From assembly GCA_012934845.2 (NCBI GenBank), contig WNNJ02002588.1, forward strand, positions 215,671-279,670: 64,000 bases of DNA. Direction: 5' to 3'. Positions 42,021-52,900 of the stretch are shown piece after piece. The position numbers and the translations under genes are program-made. Below the pieces are notes generated by a model. The model saw nothing but the letters and a program-made list of their open reading frames with translations, did no database searches and was not told the origin of the DNA. This DNA is from Pomphorhynchus laevis. Lineage: Eukaryota > Acanthocephala > Palaeacanthocephala > Echinorhynchida > Pomphorhynchidae. Each line of letters begins with the position of its first letter. Positions within the stretch are counted from its first letter, which is position 1.

Positions 42021-43160
42021 TTAAAATTATTTAAAATTTATATTTCCATCTCGTTCAAAACTCCGACAAGTCCAAAATAATGTGGATCCTCCCCCGTAAA
42101 TCAAACATATCTCCTCCCACTGTATCTATTGCCTCATCGATCATCCACATGGTACACAATCTCACTTTCTTAGGCTTCCATTTCGATGATCACATTTCCC
42201 TTAAACCCTTCGTCCGTGACAAGGTCCGCTCGTCTAACTTAATTCTCCGTGACATCCGCCGTATCCGCCCCTTTATCGACTTCCGTTCTTGTATGTATCT
42301 TCTTTCATCGTTTCTTTTTCCTAAACTCGATTACTGCCTCAGCCTTTTCGCCAATTCTCCAAAATCCATTATCCTATCCGTACAACACATATTCAACTCC
42401 GCCGTGCGAGTGCTCCTACGTCTCCGTCGCTTTGACTAAACATCCACACATCTTGCCCAACTCTCCTGGCCTACCATCCACATCTGCATCCAACTCCGCC
42501 TTCTTCTCGTCTCTTTTCGTCGCATCGATATCGGCTCCCCCATCGTTCATCAACCTCCCTTTCTTAGATGATACTCGCCTCACCTTTTTATCACTGCGTT
42601 TCCGTCAATTCCTCTTACTCCATGTACCCAATTACTCCAACAACTACGGTTTCCGATCCTTCATCGTTGTTACCCCACTTGTCTGGAATCAGCTTTGAGT
42701 CGACGTCCGCCGCCTTCCCTCTTTTTTCATATTCAAATACCTGCGCTTTTCCCACCTTCTCTACACATGATTGTGATTTTTTCGTGGTCATGTAAGCGTG
42801 CGCCGGCACGCATTTGCCAAGTAAAAATAAATCAATTTTCTGATTAGGTCAATCAGGGATATCATTCGATCTCCTCTAGAATCATTCAGGTCCCCAACAA
42901 TGTATAATGCACCGGCATTAAACACCATAACCAGAAACTACTTATTTAAGCAAAAACTTATTGACGGCATGTTTACTCTCCCTCGCCGTCAGCCACCCGG
43001 TTTTATGGAGCAGTTTACTGAATAAATCGGACAGCGGCAACGAAAAATTTTAGAAGTTGATTTTTTAAAGTTGAAATTTTAGAAGTTGTAGGATCCACAT
43101 TATTTGGGACTTGTCGGGGTTTTGAACGAGATGGAAATGTAAATTTTAAATAATTTTAAT
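42021..43160 (+). pseudogene. LINE RT C-terminal fragment between 70-bp inverted repeats
   Basis: 42050-42700 encodes the RT C-terminal part of the family seen at 44630-45330: KIMWILPRKSN, HNLTFLGFHFDDHIS, LKPFVRDKVRSSNLILRDIR, then after frame changes YSNNYGFRS and VWNQL. A 3' UTR hairpin (GTGCGCCGGCAC, about 42789) follows. The first 70 bp of the fragment and flank (42021-42090) reappear inverted at 43090-43160 with three or four mismatches, including part of the RT reading frame. The middle (42840-43030) is a different LINE-like C-terminal scrap (ALNTITRNYLFKQKLID). Confidence 0.7.
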
Positions 43161-44330
43161 CTTTATGAAATCAAGCAAACGTTAAGACGCTTGTTAGTCA
43201 TTGAGACCAGGGTGAGCTCTAAACTACCCTCAATTTTTAATGTGAAAATTGTATCATCAAAATCAGTATATAACACCCCTCTTGCAGTAAGATGACATAT
43301 CCATGATCAAAATTGGAATACTATGTTAGTTTCTAACGATTCCTATATTACAACTGATCAAGTATATATCCTAAAACGAGTTGTACTCGATGTGCCTTCT
43401 TTTACACAATTGCATATACAGAAGAGTGCAATTATCCATGCATGACACATTTTTGTTTTGAAGCATTTTTCACATCAGCCTTTATCGAGGTACAATAAGG
43501 CTTTGTAAGTACTGCGGTACAGATTAAAACGCATTTTTAATTCTGCAGCTACTTTGCAAAAAGTGTTATTAAAACGTACCTTAACAACGACATCTATAAA
43601 AAGGTTAGTTAAAAATACAAGACCTTTGTAAGATGTATTTATGCTATCCATAACAAACAATCTAGCAGGTAGTAATATCACGAACAAATTATTTCTTTAT
43701 TGACTTCATTGTTCCACATATTTTACTCTGTGAAGTTTTGATGTAAGCCCTTCTTTATAATCTGAACGATGAAGCTCTAATGTAAGCCCCTCTTACATTT
43801 GTCTTACAATTTTTTTATAATTGCATTTTTACTCATAATCACACGCTAGTCTCAGTTGTTATCTCATAATCACATGCTGATTTGTATCGGCACCTACATG
43901 TCATTTTGTAAAAACTATTCACTGCAATTTTTAATCATTCTTAATTTTTAGTCATTTTCAAAGTAAGTAATAAAATTTAGCATTATTATAGTCAGAAGTT
44001 ATATTCTTTTGGGGAAGAATATAATTTTTAAAGTGTAAATTCATTGTGGAAATGCAATTTATTGCAGAAATTAAAAGCAAAATTTTTGAAAATAGTTTAG
44101 CAAAAATATTTTTGCTATTTTAAAAAATGTAAATTTTTAATTTGGCAAATTTCAGTTATCTAAACAAATGATATTAACATTTAATATTATTAATATTAAT
44201 ATTTGACAAAGTCAATATTAACAGATATAAATTAACATGGAATGTTTTTCTTAAAAAATGAAAAATAATACATACAAGATAATATACATATCTTATTACA
44301 TTCCAGTAGTTAGCCAATTTCAGTTTGATA
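43161..44330. other. Non-coding interval
   Basis: No recognisable coding sequence. Two short imperfect direct repeats are visible: TCTGTGAAGTTTTGATGTAAGCCC against TCTGAACGATGAAGC... near 43725-43795, and CTCATAATCACAC/ATGCT at 43831 and 43863. A minus-strand open stretch at 43475-43687 shows no family features. Confidence 0.4.
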
Positions 44331-45410
44331 CAAAATTGTTTCACAGTCATTGAAAATTCGCTGTCTAGATAAGTGTAACTATTACAAAGCTGCAACAATG
44401 GTTAAGCAACCTAAAAAGGTTGCTTAACCATTGTCCTAGGTCCCCTGCTTTTCTCTCTTCTGCTTGGCGATCTCTCTCCATTTATCAAACCTTACTCCTT
44501 TAACGTCATGCAATACGCTGATGACATTCTAATCTATGCTCATGCACACGTACATCGCAAACAAGATATCGGCATTTCTGCCTCCAACTGTCTTTTTTCC
44601 ATCTACAAACGTCTCTCCAATCTCCATCTCGTTCTAAACCCCGAAAAGTCCAAAATAATGTGGATCCTCCCCCGTAAACCAAACATATCTCCTCCCACTG
44701 TATCTTTTGCCTCATCGATCATCCCCATAGTCCACAATCTCACTTTCTTAGGCTTCCATTTCGATGATCACATTTCCCTTAAACCCTTCGTCCGTGACAA
44801 GGTCCGCTCATCTAACTTAATTCTCCGTGACATCCGCCGTATCCGCCCCCTTATCAACTTCCGCTCTTGTATGTCTCTTATTTTAAGGCTTCTTTTTCCT
44901 AAAGTCGATTACTGCCTTAGACTTTTCGCCAATTCTCCAAAATCCATAATCCTACCCCTACAACAAATAATCAACAGCGCCGTTCAAGTGCTCTTTCGTC
45001 TCCCTCGCTTCGACCACACATCCACATATTTTGCCCAACTCTTTTGACCCACCCTCCACATCCGCATCAAACTCCGCCTTCTCGTAACTTTTCGTCTCAT
45101 CGCTGTCGGCTCCCCATCGTTCATCAACCTTCCTTTCTTAAACGACACTCGCCCCACCTCGCTATCGCTGAGTTTCCGTAATTCCCTCTTACTCCACGTT
45201 CCCAATCACTCCAACAACTACGGTCTCCGATCCGTCCTCGTCGCCGCCTCACTCGCCTGGAATCAACTCCCTCTCGACATCCGCCGCGCTCCCTCCTTTA
45301 TCACATTCAAACACCTCATCCGTTCACACCTCCTCGACACATGATTTACATTTTTGTTTTGCTATGGTCATGTAAGCATGCGCTGGCACGCATTTGCCAC
45401 GTTAAAAATT
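44330..45410 (+). pseudogene. LINE RT fragment (family A type) fused to an inverted LINE 5' end
   Basis: 44435-45330 encodes LGPLLFSLLLGDLSP, QYADDILIYAHAHVHRKQD, LHLVLNPEKSKIMW, TFLGFHFDDHIS, VRDKVRSSNLILRDIRRIRP and, after one stop, LPFLNDTRP and SLAWNQLPLDIRRAPS. The 3' UTR includes the hairpin region TGCGCTGGCACGCA (about 45380). Upstream (44340-44412) is the leader and first codons of family D, joined to RT through a 40-bp palindrome (44395-44434). The front half of the RT and the endonuclease are absent. Confidence 0.75.
44395..44434. repeat. 40-bp palindrome at a LINE-LINE junction
   Basis: ACAATGGTTAAGCAACC, a TAAAAA loop, then GGTTGCTTAACCATTGT. The left arm is the start codon region of family D ORF1 (ATG GTT AAG CAA); the right arm is its inverse, and RT sequence begins at once after it. 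Confidence 0.9.
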
Positions 45411-45665
45411 AATTTAAAAACGACCGGTCATCTTCATTTTCTGAAGGTGCTAACAGAGGTTAGCGAAATATCTAATAAAACTTTCCTATTTTCTTTGATC
45501 CAAAAATACAATCCAAAAATAATACAAATGTATAATAAATATAAAATTAAATAAATAAAATGTATATGAATGAACATCAAATGAACCCTTCATAAAATGA
45601 ACCCTTCGAAAAAATAAAATGAGATAATATATACAACAATATACGCAATCATACAAACTGAAGAC

Positions 45666-45745
45666 TATCGACAGAGAATATTATCGACAGAGAATTTTAT
45701 CGACAGAGAATATTATCGACAGAGAATATTATCGACAGAGAATAT
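45666..45745 (+). repeat. 16-bp tandem repeat, 5 copies
   Basis: Five units of TATCGACAGAGAATAT (one TTT variant), immediately followed by the 13-bp array. Both unit types contain TATCGAC, so one array may have arisen from the other. Confidence 0.9.
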
Positions 45746-46330
45746 TATGGACTAAGACTATCGACTAAGACCATCGACTAAAACTATCGACTAAGACTAT
45801 CGACTAAGACTATCGATTAAAACTATCGACTAAGACTATCGACTAAGACTATTGACTAGGACTATCGACTAAGACTATCGACTAAGACTATTAATATTAC
45901 AGGACTAAGATTATCGACATTACAAAACTGCGACAATGGTTAAGCAACATAAAAAGAACGGTCCCAAAAAGCAACGACAGTTCGTAATATTCTTCATGTG
46001 ACAGCGTGTTGATTACTGTGATTTGCAAGTAGACTATGATACTTCCGACTGTCGTATGGACTAGTGTTGTTCCTGTCTTATCTAGAGATTGTGTTTCAAA
46101 TGTATCCTTCACTTGTGGATTCTGTGCAAGCAGATACCTTTCGAATAAACTCACCGTTTCAGCTAAACAGTTTATGTTCATGGTATGTCAACTCAAACTG
46201 ACAATTATGATATGCGGTTTTTTTATTAAAAAAATCGTTTGATGGAAACAATACAACCAACGCTCCAGAGTCTGTAAAGACGGAAATCAATCGAGTACAA
46301 AGCAATAGATCTAAACTCATGATCTCGAAC
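45746..46330 (+). pseudogene. LINE 5' end (family D): 13-bp array plus broken ORF1
   Basis: The 13-bp array GACTAAGACTATC runs 45746-45895, then ATTACAAAACTGCGACAATGG leads into ATG at 45935 (MVKQHKKNGPKKQRQFVIFF). A stop follows, then VVWTSVVPVLSRD and SFTCGFCASRYLS at about 46050-46150 (half-PHD-like motif). It matches 36836-36255 in inverted orientation over about 500 bp. After 46240 the frame decays; KTEINRVQSNRSKLM is the last plausible piece. Confidence 0.75.
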
Positions 46331-46516
46331 TTGAAAGGGTCACTGTGACTGACCGAAACGTTGTCACAATTTACTATGAGAAATTTTTTTCTCGTGTGAT
46401 AATTAATAATGCCTAAAAAACATTACATGGCACACGAATGTCATTCTAACATAATTAATTAAATAAGATAAAGATAAAGATTTTCTTAAATAACAAAACT
46501 TAGTGTTATATAACAA

Positions 46517-47777
46517 CTAAAAAATAAAATAAAAAGGAACTTGTATCAAAAATACAGGAATGAAAAATTTAGCTAATGAGTCGCGATTCAGGTCTTCACC
46601 AATCTTTAAGGCCGCCTCAGGTCCAGCGGGATCTGAGCCCCCCCCAGCCAATCCAACACGCCGCCCTTCGACTGAAGCACTCGGGGTCTTTAACCTCACG
46701 AATAATCCAATCAAGGCGGACGATGCTTGGTAATCGCAAGATGAGGAGCTTAAGAAATCTTAGTCTTTGTTCTGGGGGACGTCCTTTTGAAAAGAAGACC
46801 GATCCCGAGATAGCCCAAGTACCCCATAGGCGCACTTGGGTTTTCTCTTTCAATGACAGATGTTGGTCCCGTTTCAGGGCCCATCTAGCTTTCTTCAGGA
46901 TATGGTTTAGTCTATCCATGTCAGCTTTTGCTGACCAGTTCACCGTAATGGTGAACCCCAGGTATCTTACTCGATTTGTGAAGGTAGGGAGTGGTTGATT
47001 AGTCAGGATGGAAGTTAGAGCTGAGAGTGCTAATCTCTTTAGTTTTTTCCTTGTCGCAGAGGCGCCATGAAAGACAACCACCTGCGATTTGGAGGAGTTT
47101 AAAACAAGGTTGGACAAGGGCAGCTGATCATTTAATCTAGTAAAGAAACGGCTGATTTGAGAGACTACATCTTTGCATCTGCGTCCAGAGAACAAGGCTG
47201 TGGTATCATCAGGATATACCACAAAATGTTGATCGCGTTTGAATTTTTTGTAGAGTTCAATAGAGGCAGCAAGATACAAGATTGGAGAAAGTGGGGAGCC
47301 TTATGGCACACCTGTAATAGGGTAGAAGTGACGTGCATCTGGGTCGTCTTCATAGAAGAATCACTCTGTGTACAACAATATTTACACCCTGTTAACAACT
47401 CTCGCAGGCAACCCGAGGGACCTGAGAGAAGTGATAACAAAAGGGATGGAAATGCGGTCAAAAGCAGCCGAAAAGTCAAGAAAGACAGCCACAGCAAGCT
47501 GATGACTGTTATCTTGACAAAACTGTTGCACTTCACCTATTGCTGAATAGACCGAGTGATCTTTTACATACCCATGAAAACCTGGTGGCATTAAATTTCG
47601 CCTACTTAGATGGTCGCGGATTTTACGCGCAAGCGCTTTTTTGTAAATGGAGATGAGGGAGTTTTGAATTGAAATAGGCCGCAGATCTTTGGGACACGTA
47701 ATCGACTTCTTTTTAGGTAAAAATACTCGACGGCTAATATTGATGTTAGCAATGTCAGACGGGGAGGCTAATAGCAT
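46517..47777 (-). pseudogene. LINE reverse transcriptase, Jockey/I-like
   Basis: 47777-47382 has FLPKKKSITCPKDLRPISIQ, IYKKALARKIRDHL and AVFLDFSAAFDRIS (RT blocks up to the first catalytic Asp). The GxxQG block is not readable (frame-shifted around 47330-47290). 47279-46617 continues with FVVYPDDTTALFSG (YADD block reading YPDD), NLVLNSSKSQVV, and VRYLGFTITVNWSAKADM. A run of eight C/G at 46638-46645 shifts the frame; the alternative frame stays open (GGSDPAGPEAALKIGEDLNR) for some 45 more codons. Confidence 0.75.
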
Positions 47778-49430
47778 TGTCCAGCCTTATCAAACAAGAT
47801 AGGGCTGGACAAAATAGTTAAGAAGGAGGGAAGATCTTAAGGAGGATATAACTAAGGTTAAAAGACCTTGAGATGAAGATGAGTGAGGAGAGGTTATATA
47901 CGGAGTGATGTGGGTGTATATATGCTGAGTGATAAATCGAGTAATGTCCTGAGGGATACGGATAGACCCCGTCTCCTGATGGACTATAACATCTGCATCT
48001 CTACCAGATAAAAGGCTAAGGGCAGAAGCACCTCCCGAATTTCACTGAAGTATATTCAGTGAAAAAGGCTCTTGATTACTTTGCATTGTGTTAGTTTAGC
48101 TGGAAGGGGATTGCCACATCCTTGACAGAGCTAGGGGTGGAAGGATTGCCCCCTCCACCACTAGCGCCGCCCAGAGTGGGTACTTGCCCCCGGGCATTAT
48201 CATCATTTCCCTTTGAGGCGCTTCTATTCATGCCCATAAGCATTTTGCCGATCTTTAAGGGGGAACGGCTTGGGCCGAAGCTCCTCGTTTCTTGGATTTC
48301 CGAGCTGACGCCCATCTTTTATTTGTATCCCCATCGGTTGCAATTGCTATAACCGGATTGACGAACAGATTGGCAATTGTTTTCGCTACAAGCTCTTGTA
48401 TTTCCTTTCTGAAAGTTTCGAACTTGAGGTCCATAATAAAAATAGACTCGCAGTCAGATGATCTATATGCCGACTTGGCGAATGTTTCAGGTGCAGATTT
48501 TGGCGTACGGAACTTTGCAATATATTCCTTAAAGTGGGGGCACTTCCTTCCCCACGCAGGGTGAGCTCCGCCACAATTACAACACTTGATCCCATTAGAA
48601 CAGGGAAGAGCTGAGTCAATCGCGGGGCAGTCTATTTTCCCGCATTTCCCGCAGCTTGCCACCCCACTGCAGCTGGAGGCCCAGTGCCCCCATTTATGGC
48701 ACCGGCTGCAATGCGGGTACGTAAACTCTTCTGCCGATATTAGTTTGAATTTGAGATTGAACCCCATGAAGGGGTTGCATTGTGATCTCTCGAGAATCTC
48801 TGCCTGCGCAAGGGGGCAGAACAGAATCCCACATTGATAGGAAGGCTATTACGGCCGGTAATTGAACGTATATTTTGGATTTTGTAGGTTTTTGATAATT
48901 TAACCAAATCATTTTCTTTCATAGAGGAAGGCAAGTTATTAATTTTTAACGTTGCAAGTATAGGTTTCTTTACAAACGTCGCAAAACTGCTGTAGTTTTG
49001 ATCAAAGTAAGTCACATAGTGATCAAGAGTATCTTCTGATGCGAATGATATTTTTACAGAGCTCTCGTAGTACTTAATAGAATAAAGACTACTCTGTTGG
49101 GATATTTATTTGAAAAATCACGTCATAGTCTGTTATACAAGGAATGTCTTTCTATTCGTTGCAAAAGTGTAATAATTTCCAGGTTTTTTGTTTTGGGGAT
49201 TGGGGGAAGTAATTCCCCTAATCCCCCAACAGTAGAAAACTCACTAACCTGCAATTGTGTCGTTCCGAAGTCTTCTTTAGCCATAATTCCCTTGATTCCA
49301 GCAGGAATTTCCATCGTTTTCTGTGTAAAGCTTTTTTCAAAATTCTTTGATCGTCCGTCAATGGCACTTTTTCATGAAAAAAATATGAATTAATTAAATG
49401 CCGATATATAGTTAAGTCAAGCATTCAAAT
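46540..49430 (-). mobile_element. Jockey/I-like LINE, decayed
   Basis: Minus-strand element with ORF1 (about 49420-48090) and RT (about 47780-46540). The endonuclease expected between them is missing: 48090-47780 holds only about 300 bp with no EN motif. Frame changes occur in both ORFs. It lies directly upstream of the first exon seen of the CUB/LDLa gene and may sit in one of its introns. Confidence 0.75.
48090..49420 (-). pseudogene. LINE ORF1 with three zinc knuckles
   Basis: Pieces in order: FGTTQLQVSEFSTVGG (49280-49230), an RRM-like part LATLKINNLPSSMKENDLVK (about 48955-48895), then 48767-48255 with CSRCHKWGHWASSC, CGKCGKIDCP and CCNCGGAHPAWGRKCP. The three-knuckle arrangement ending in 'C.NC.G.H.A..R.CP' is typical of ORF1 (Gag-like) proteins of Jockey, I and R1 LINEs. 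A Lys/Arg-rich stretch (ARKSKKRG) follows. At least one frame change occurs near 48800. Confidence 0.8.
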
Positions 49431-49800
49431 GAAATAAGGATTGTCGATGACCAACGTCCTTTAACAATAACAAGCAATGCTGAACATACCACACAAACTA
49501 CTAGCAAATACCGAGTTTGGCGTAAGTCTAAATTTTAACTCTTATCATAAGCGGCATATCAAATATGATAAGCTATAATATCATAGATTAGAAAATGTTA
49601 TAATTACCGGGACTGCGTCAAGTGAAGATTATGAAGAGTAAAAAAAATTAATATGAATTAACATGTTATGAATTAGAATGCATTACAACATGTTATCGCA
49701 TATCTATGTACTTTTGTTAAAAAATATGATTTATCCAAATTATTCTTTCGTTGCTAATTAATTTTATTTTTAACGTTTACATTTTCTCGATTCTACTCAG

Positions 49801-49970
49801 AGATGTACTTCATACATTCACCATTATAGTTATTGTACCAGCATTAGTGGCTTTCATTGTCATGATGCCGGATTTGGATGAACGTTTCATGGATCGTTTC
49901 ACGCTTGCAAGAACAATTTGTATATTTGCGATATTTCAGATGCATGCAGTTTGTAAGCGGAATATGGAAG
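49801..49970 (+). CDS. CUB/LDLa gene, hydrophobic exon
   Basis: Acceptor TTCTACTCAG ends at 49800; donor GTACGC begins at 49971. The reading is DVLHTFTIIVIVPALVAFIV, then MMPDLDERFMDRFTLARTIC and IFAIFQMHAVCKRNMEG. Two hydrophobic stretches could be a transmembrane segment and a re-entrant or second segment. It ends with one extra base (phase 1) that joins the next exon's TT to make Val. Upstream exons were not found; LINE sequence lies before it. Confidence 0.6.
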
Positions 49971-52900
49971 GTACGCAGGACAGTATTTACGGAAATTTAA
50001 TGTTTTAAAATTTAACGGAAATTTAATGTTTGCCTGTTTTATGTCAATGCTTTATTTTATGACTGAATGACACAACTAATTTGTGTATATTAATTACCAT
50101 ATTAGCCATTTTGTAATTATACGAATTCATTTATATTTTTAAATTTGTTTAATAACAAAAATGTACATAGGTCTAAATAGGTCTACTTTTCGATTCTAAA
50201 AATGCATGCTTTTCGATTTAAATATATGAATGTTTTTCGATTTAAAAATATGAATGCTTTTCGATTTAAAAATACCCGCTTTTCGATTCTAAAAATACCT
50301 GATTTTCGATTCTAAAAATACCTGCTTTTTGAGTTAAAAATATGCCATCTTTTCGATTTAAAAATATGCCTGCTTTACGATTCTAAAAATACCTGCTTTT
50401 CGATTCTAAAAATACCTGCTTTTCGATTTAAAAATATGCCTGATTTTCGATTTAAATATATGCCTGCTTTTCGATTCTAAAATACTTACTTTTCGATAAA
50501 AAAATATGCCTGCTTTTCGATTTAAAAATATGCCTGCTTTTCGATTTAAAAATATGCCTGCTTTTCGTTTCTAAAAATATGCCTTATCAATATGGCTTAT
50601 CGATATTGTGTCAGTTAATTGTTTCTTTTGCCAACTTTTGCAATTTCATTCTATTAGCAATTCATTTTATTACCTAAGTACCGTTTTGGTAAAAGTTTGT
50701 TAGCTTAAAATTTTATCCTAAAGTTTTAATACATTAAATTTCATATTGAATCTTGTTTTTGGGTATTCTGTTATGTAATAATTCATTATCATTTTAGTTT
50801 ACATGGCAAAAAATAAATTAGATTACGAGTATCGTACTCAGCCATGTGGAGAATCCTTTTATATCGACGGGGCTGTTGTCTATTCCCACATAACTATTGA
50901 CCAAAATTACGATGATCTTATTGGTGACAAAGGATTCTTTTGTATTCAAAGTTTCAAGGTTGTTTATAAGACGGCTTTTTGATTTTTTCTTTAAATATCA
51001 CTGTTTTTATACTGTTAATATTATAGATAGTTTATTATTTTATTATAGATGCTTAAATTTGAAATGTTTAAAAAACATATTTCTCACTATTTAAAGGAAG
51101 TACAGAGGAATATACAAATTTTAAATTTTCTCATGTTCAGTTTATCACAATAAATTGTTTATTAAAACGATATATTTGCATTGAAAAGTAAAAGTGATTC
51201 CAAAGTTAACCTCTTTATATGATTTGAATTATATAATTTATATAATACATATACTTAATTACCATAAATTTAATAAAAAATAATTACTTAATTATTAGAA
51301 TAATTAATAATATTAAATTAATATATTAATTTAATACATATGTTAAATTCCAATAAATTTAATAAATTTCAATTGTATATGTATATTTATAATCCAAGAA
51401 TATTCATATAATAATTGATAGTAAAATTAAAATCAATAATTTTTCTTGATGTTTTTTTCATCTTGTAAATATTTTATTTTTAACATTTTCACACAGCCGC
51501 TTTAAATACGTTGTTACCACATATTTGAATAGATTTCGGTAAATGACAATTGACGTATATTTAGAAATGACGACAATATTGAATAGTTTAGCTGTATATC
51601 AGAAGCATTAAAATGTTGTATTCCTTGCATGAGAAACATTCATTATATTGACTTATAAAAGTAGTTGTTTAACAATTCAAGGTTTTATTATTAATTAAAT
51701 TATGACAATTTATAATTAATTTATAAAAGTAGTTGCTTAACAATTCAAGGTTTTATTATTAATTAAATTATGACAATTTATAATTAATTTATTAAAATAG
51801 TTGTGTAAAAATTCAAGTTTATCAAGTCAATTCAATTCTGGTTTATATATATCGATATTATTATATTGTTATATTTTCGTAATAATTTCATAGAATTTTT
51901 AATAATGGCAGTATTTTTTAGTGACCATTTTTATATAATTATTAATTAGGAACAAATTAACAAATTTCTTTGTAATAACTGATGTAATAAATAGCGTATG
52001 TCATTTTTATTAATATTAAACTTAAACTTTGAAGCTGCTGTGCTGTTACATCACTGCATATTACACCAAATTTTCTTGAATAATGAAATTTAAATACGAA
52101 TTAATATTTGAGTCTAAAAATTTTTAAATCTAAATTACAGAGAAGTGAGTTCTCAAATATATTTAGAAAAAATAAATGTTTTCGGCGAAGCATCTCGAGT
52201 GTGCAAATAAATAATAATGTTATTGGTATTTCAGCTTGACACGCAGCCCTTTTCAATTGTAAATTAGAACTTTTGTAAATTAGAACAATTGTAAATTAGA
52301 ATACGCAATCAATTTACTTAATTGTAAATTAAGCAATTAGAACTTTTAAGTTCTAATTGCTTAATTTTAATTTTAAAATTAAAATTTAAAATTAATTATA
52401 GCATGATTTTAATTTTTATTTTAAAATTAAAATTTAAAATTAATTTTCTTTATCTTAATTAAAAAATATTCAAATTGCTTATCTGATTACAATCAAAAAT
52501 GGCTGCGTGTCCAGCCGAAATATCAATAACATTAATTTTTTATTTCACTCTTGGGTGCTTCGCCGAAAACATATTGATTTTACCCTGAGTGTAATCTTGC
52601 TTGATATGAAAATACACATATTTAGAAAAAATATAATATTATACAATATTACATTTTTGGAAGAAAATATAGGAATCAAATTAAGAAACATTCTCAAGCT
52701 ACATTTAGTCAAATGGAAAACGTGTATTGTACAAATACTTTTAATTTCGGTAGTATTGAGATGATATTCTGTAATATTATATAATAATTTTTATAAAGAT
52801 TTTTATCGTCTGGATAATTTATTATGCATAAGCATATGATATAATTATATATCGAGATTATATTAATTAATATTATATACTATTTTATATAATTTTTTGT

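Noticed and set aside
43475-43687. Hypothetical 70-residue protein
   Set aside because: No domain, no neighbouring exon signals, lies in AT-rich debris between LINE fragments.
45666-45895. CRISPR-like array
   Set aside because: Units of 13-16 bp are contiguous without spacers and belong to a LINE leader in an animal genome.
48255-48767. Zinc-knuckle protein read as a retroviral-type Gag
   Set aside because: Three knuckles with the final 'C.NC.G.H.A..R.CP' pattern and an RT of LINE type on the same strand fit a Jockey/I-like ORF1. No protease, integrase or long terminal repeats are visible.
49751-50008. Stand-alone 85-residue membrane protein
   Set aside because: A clear acceptor at 49800 and donor at 49971 and a phase-matched CUB exon downstream make it an exon of a larger gene.
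50185-50583. CRISPR-like or coding repeat
   Set aside because: Units of 23-24 bp are contiguous, AT-rich and intronic, with stops in all frames.
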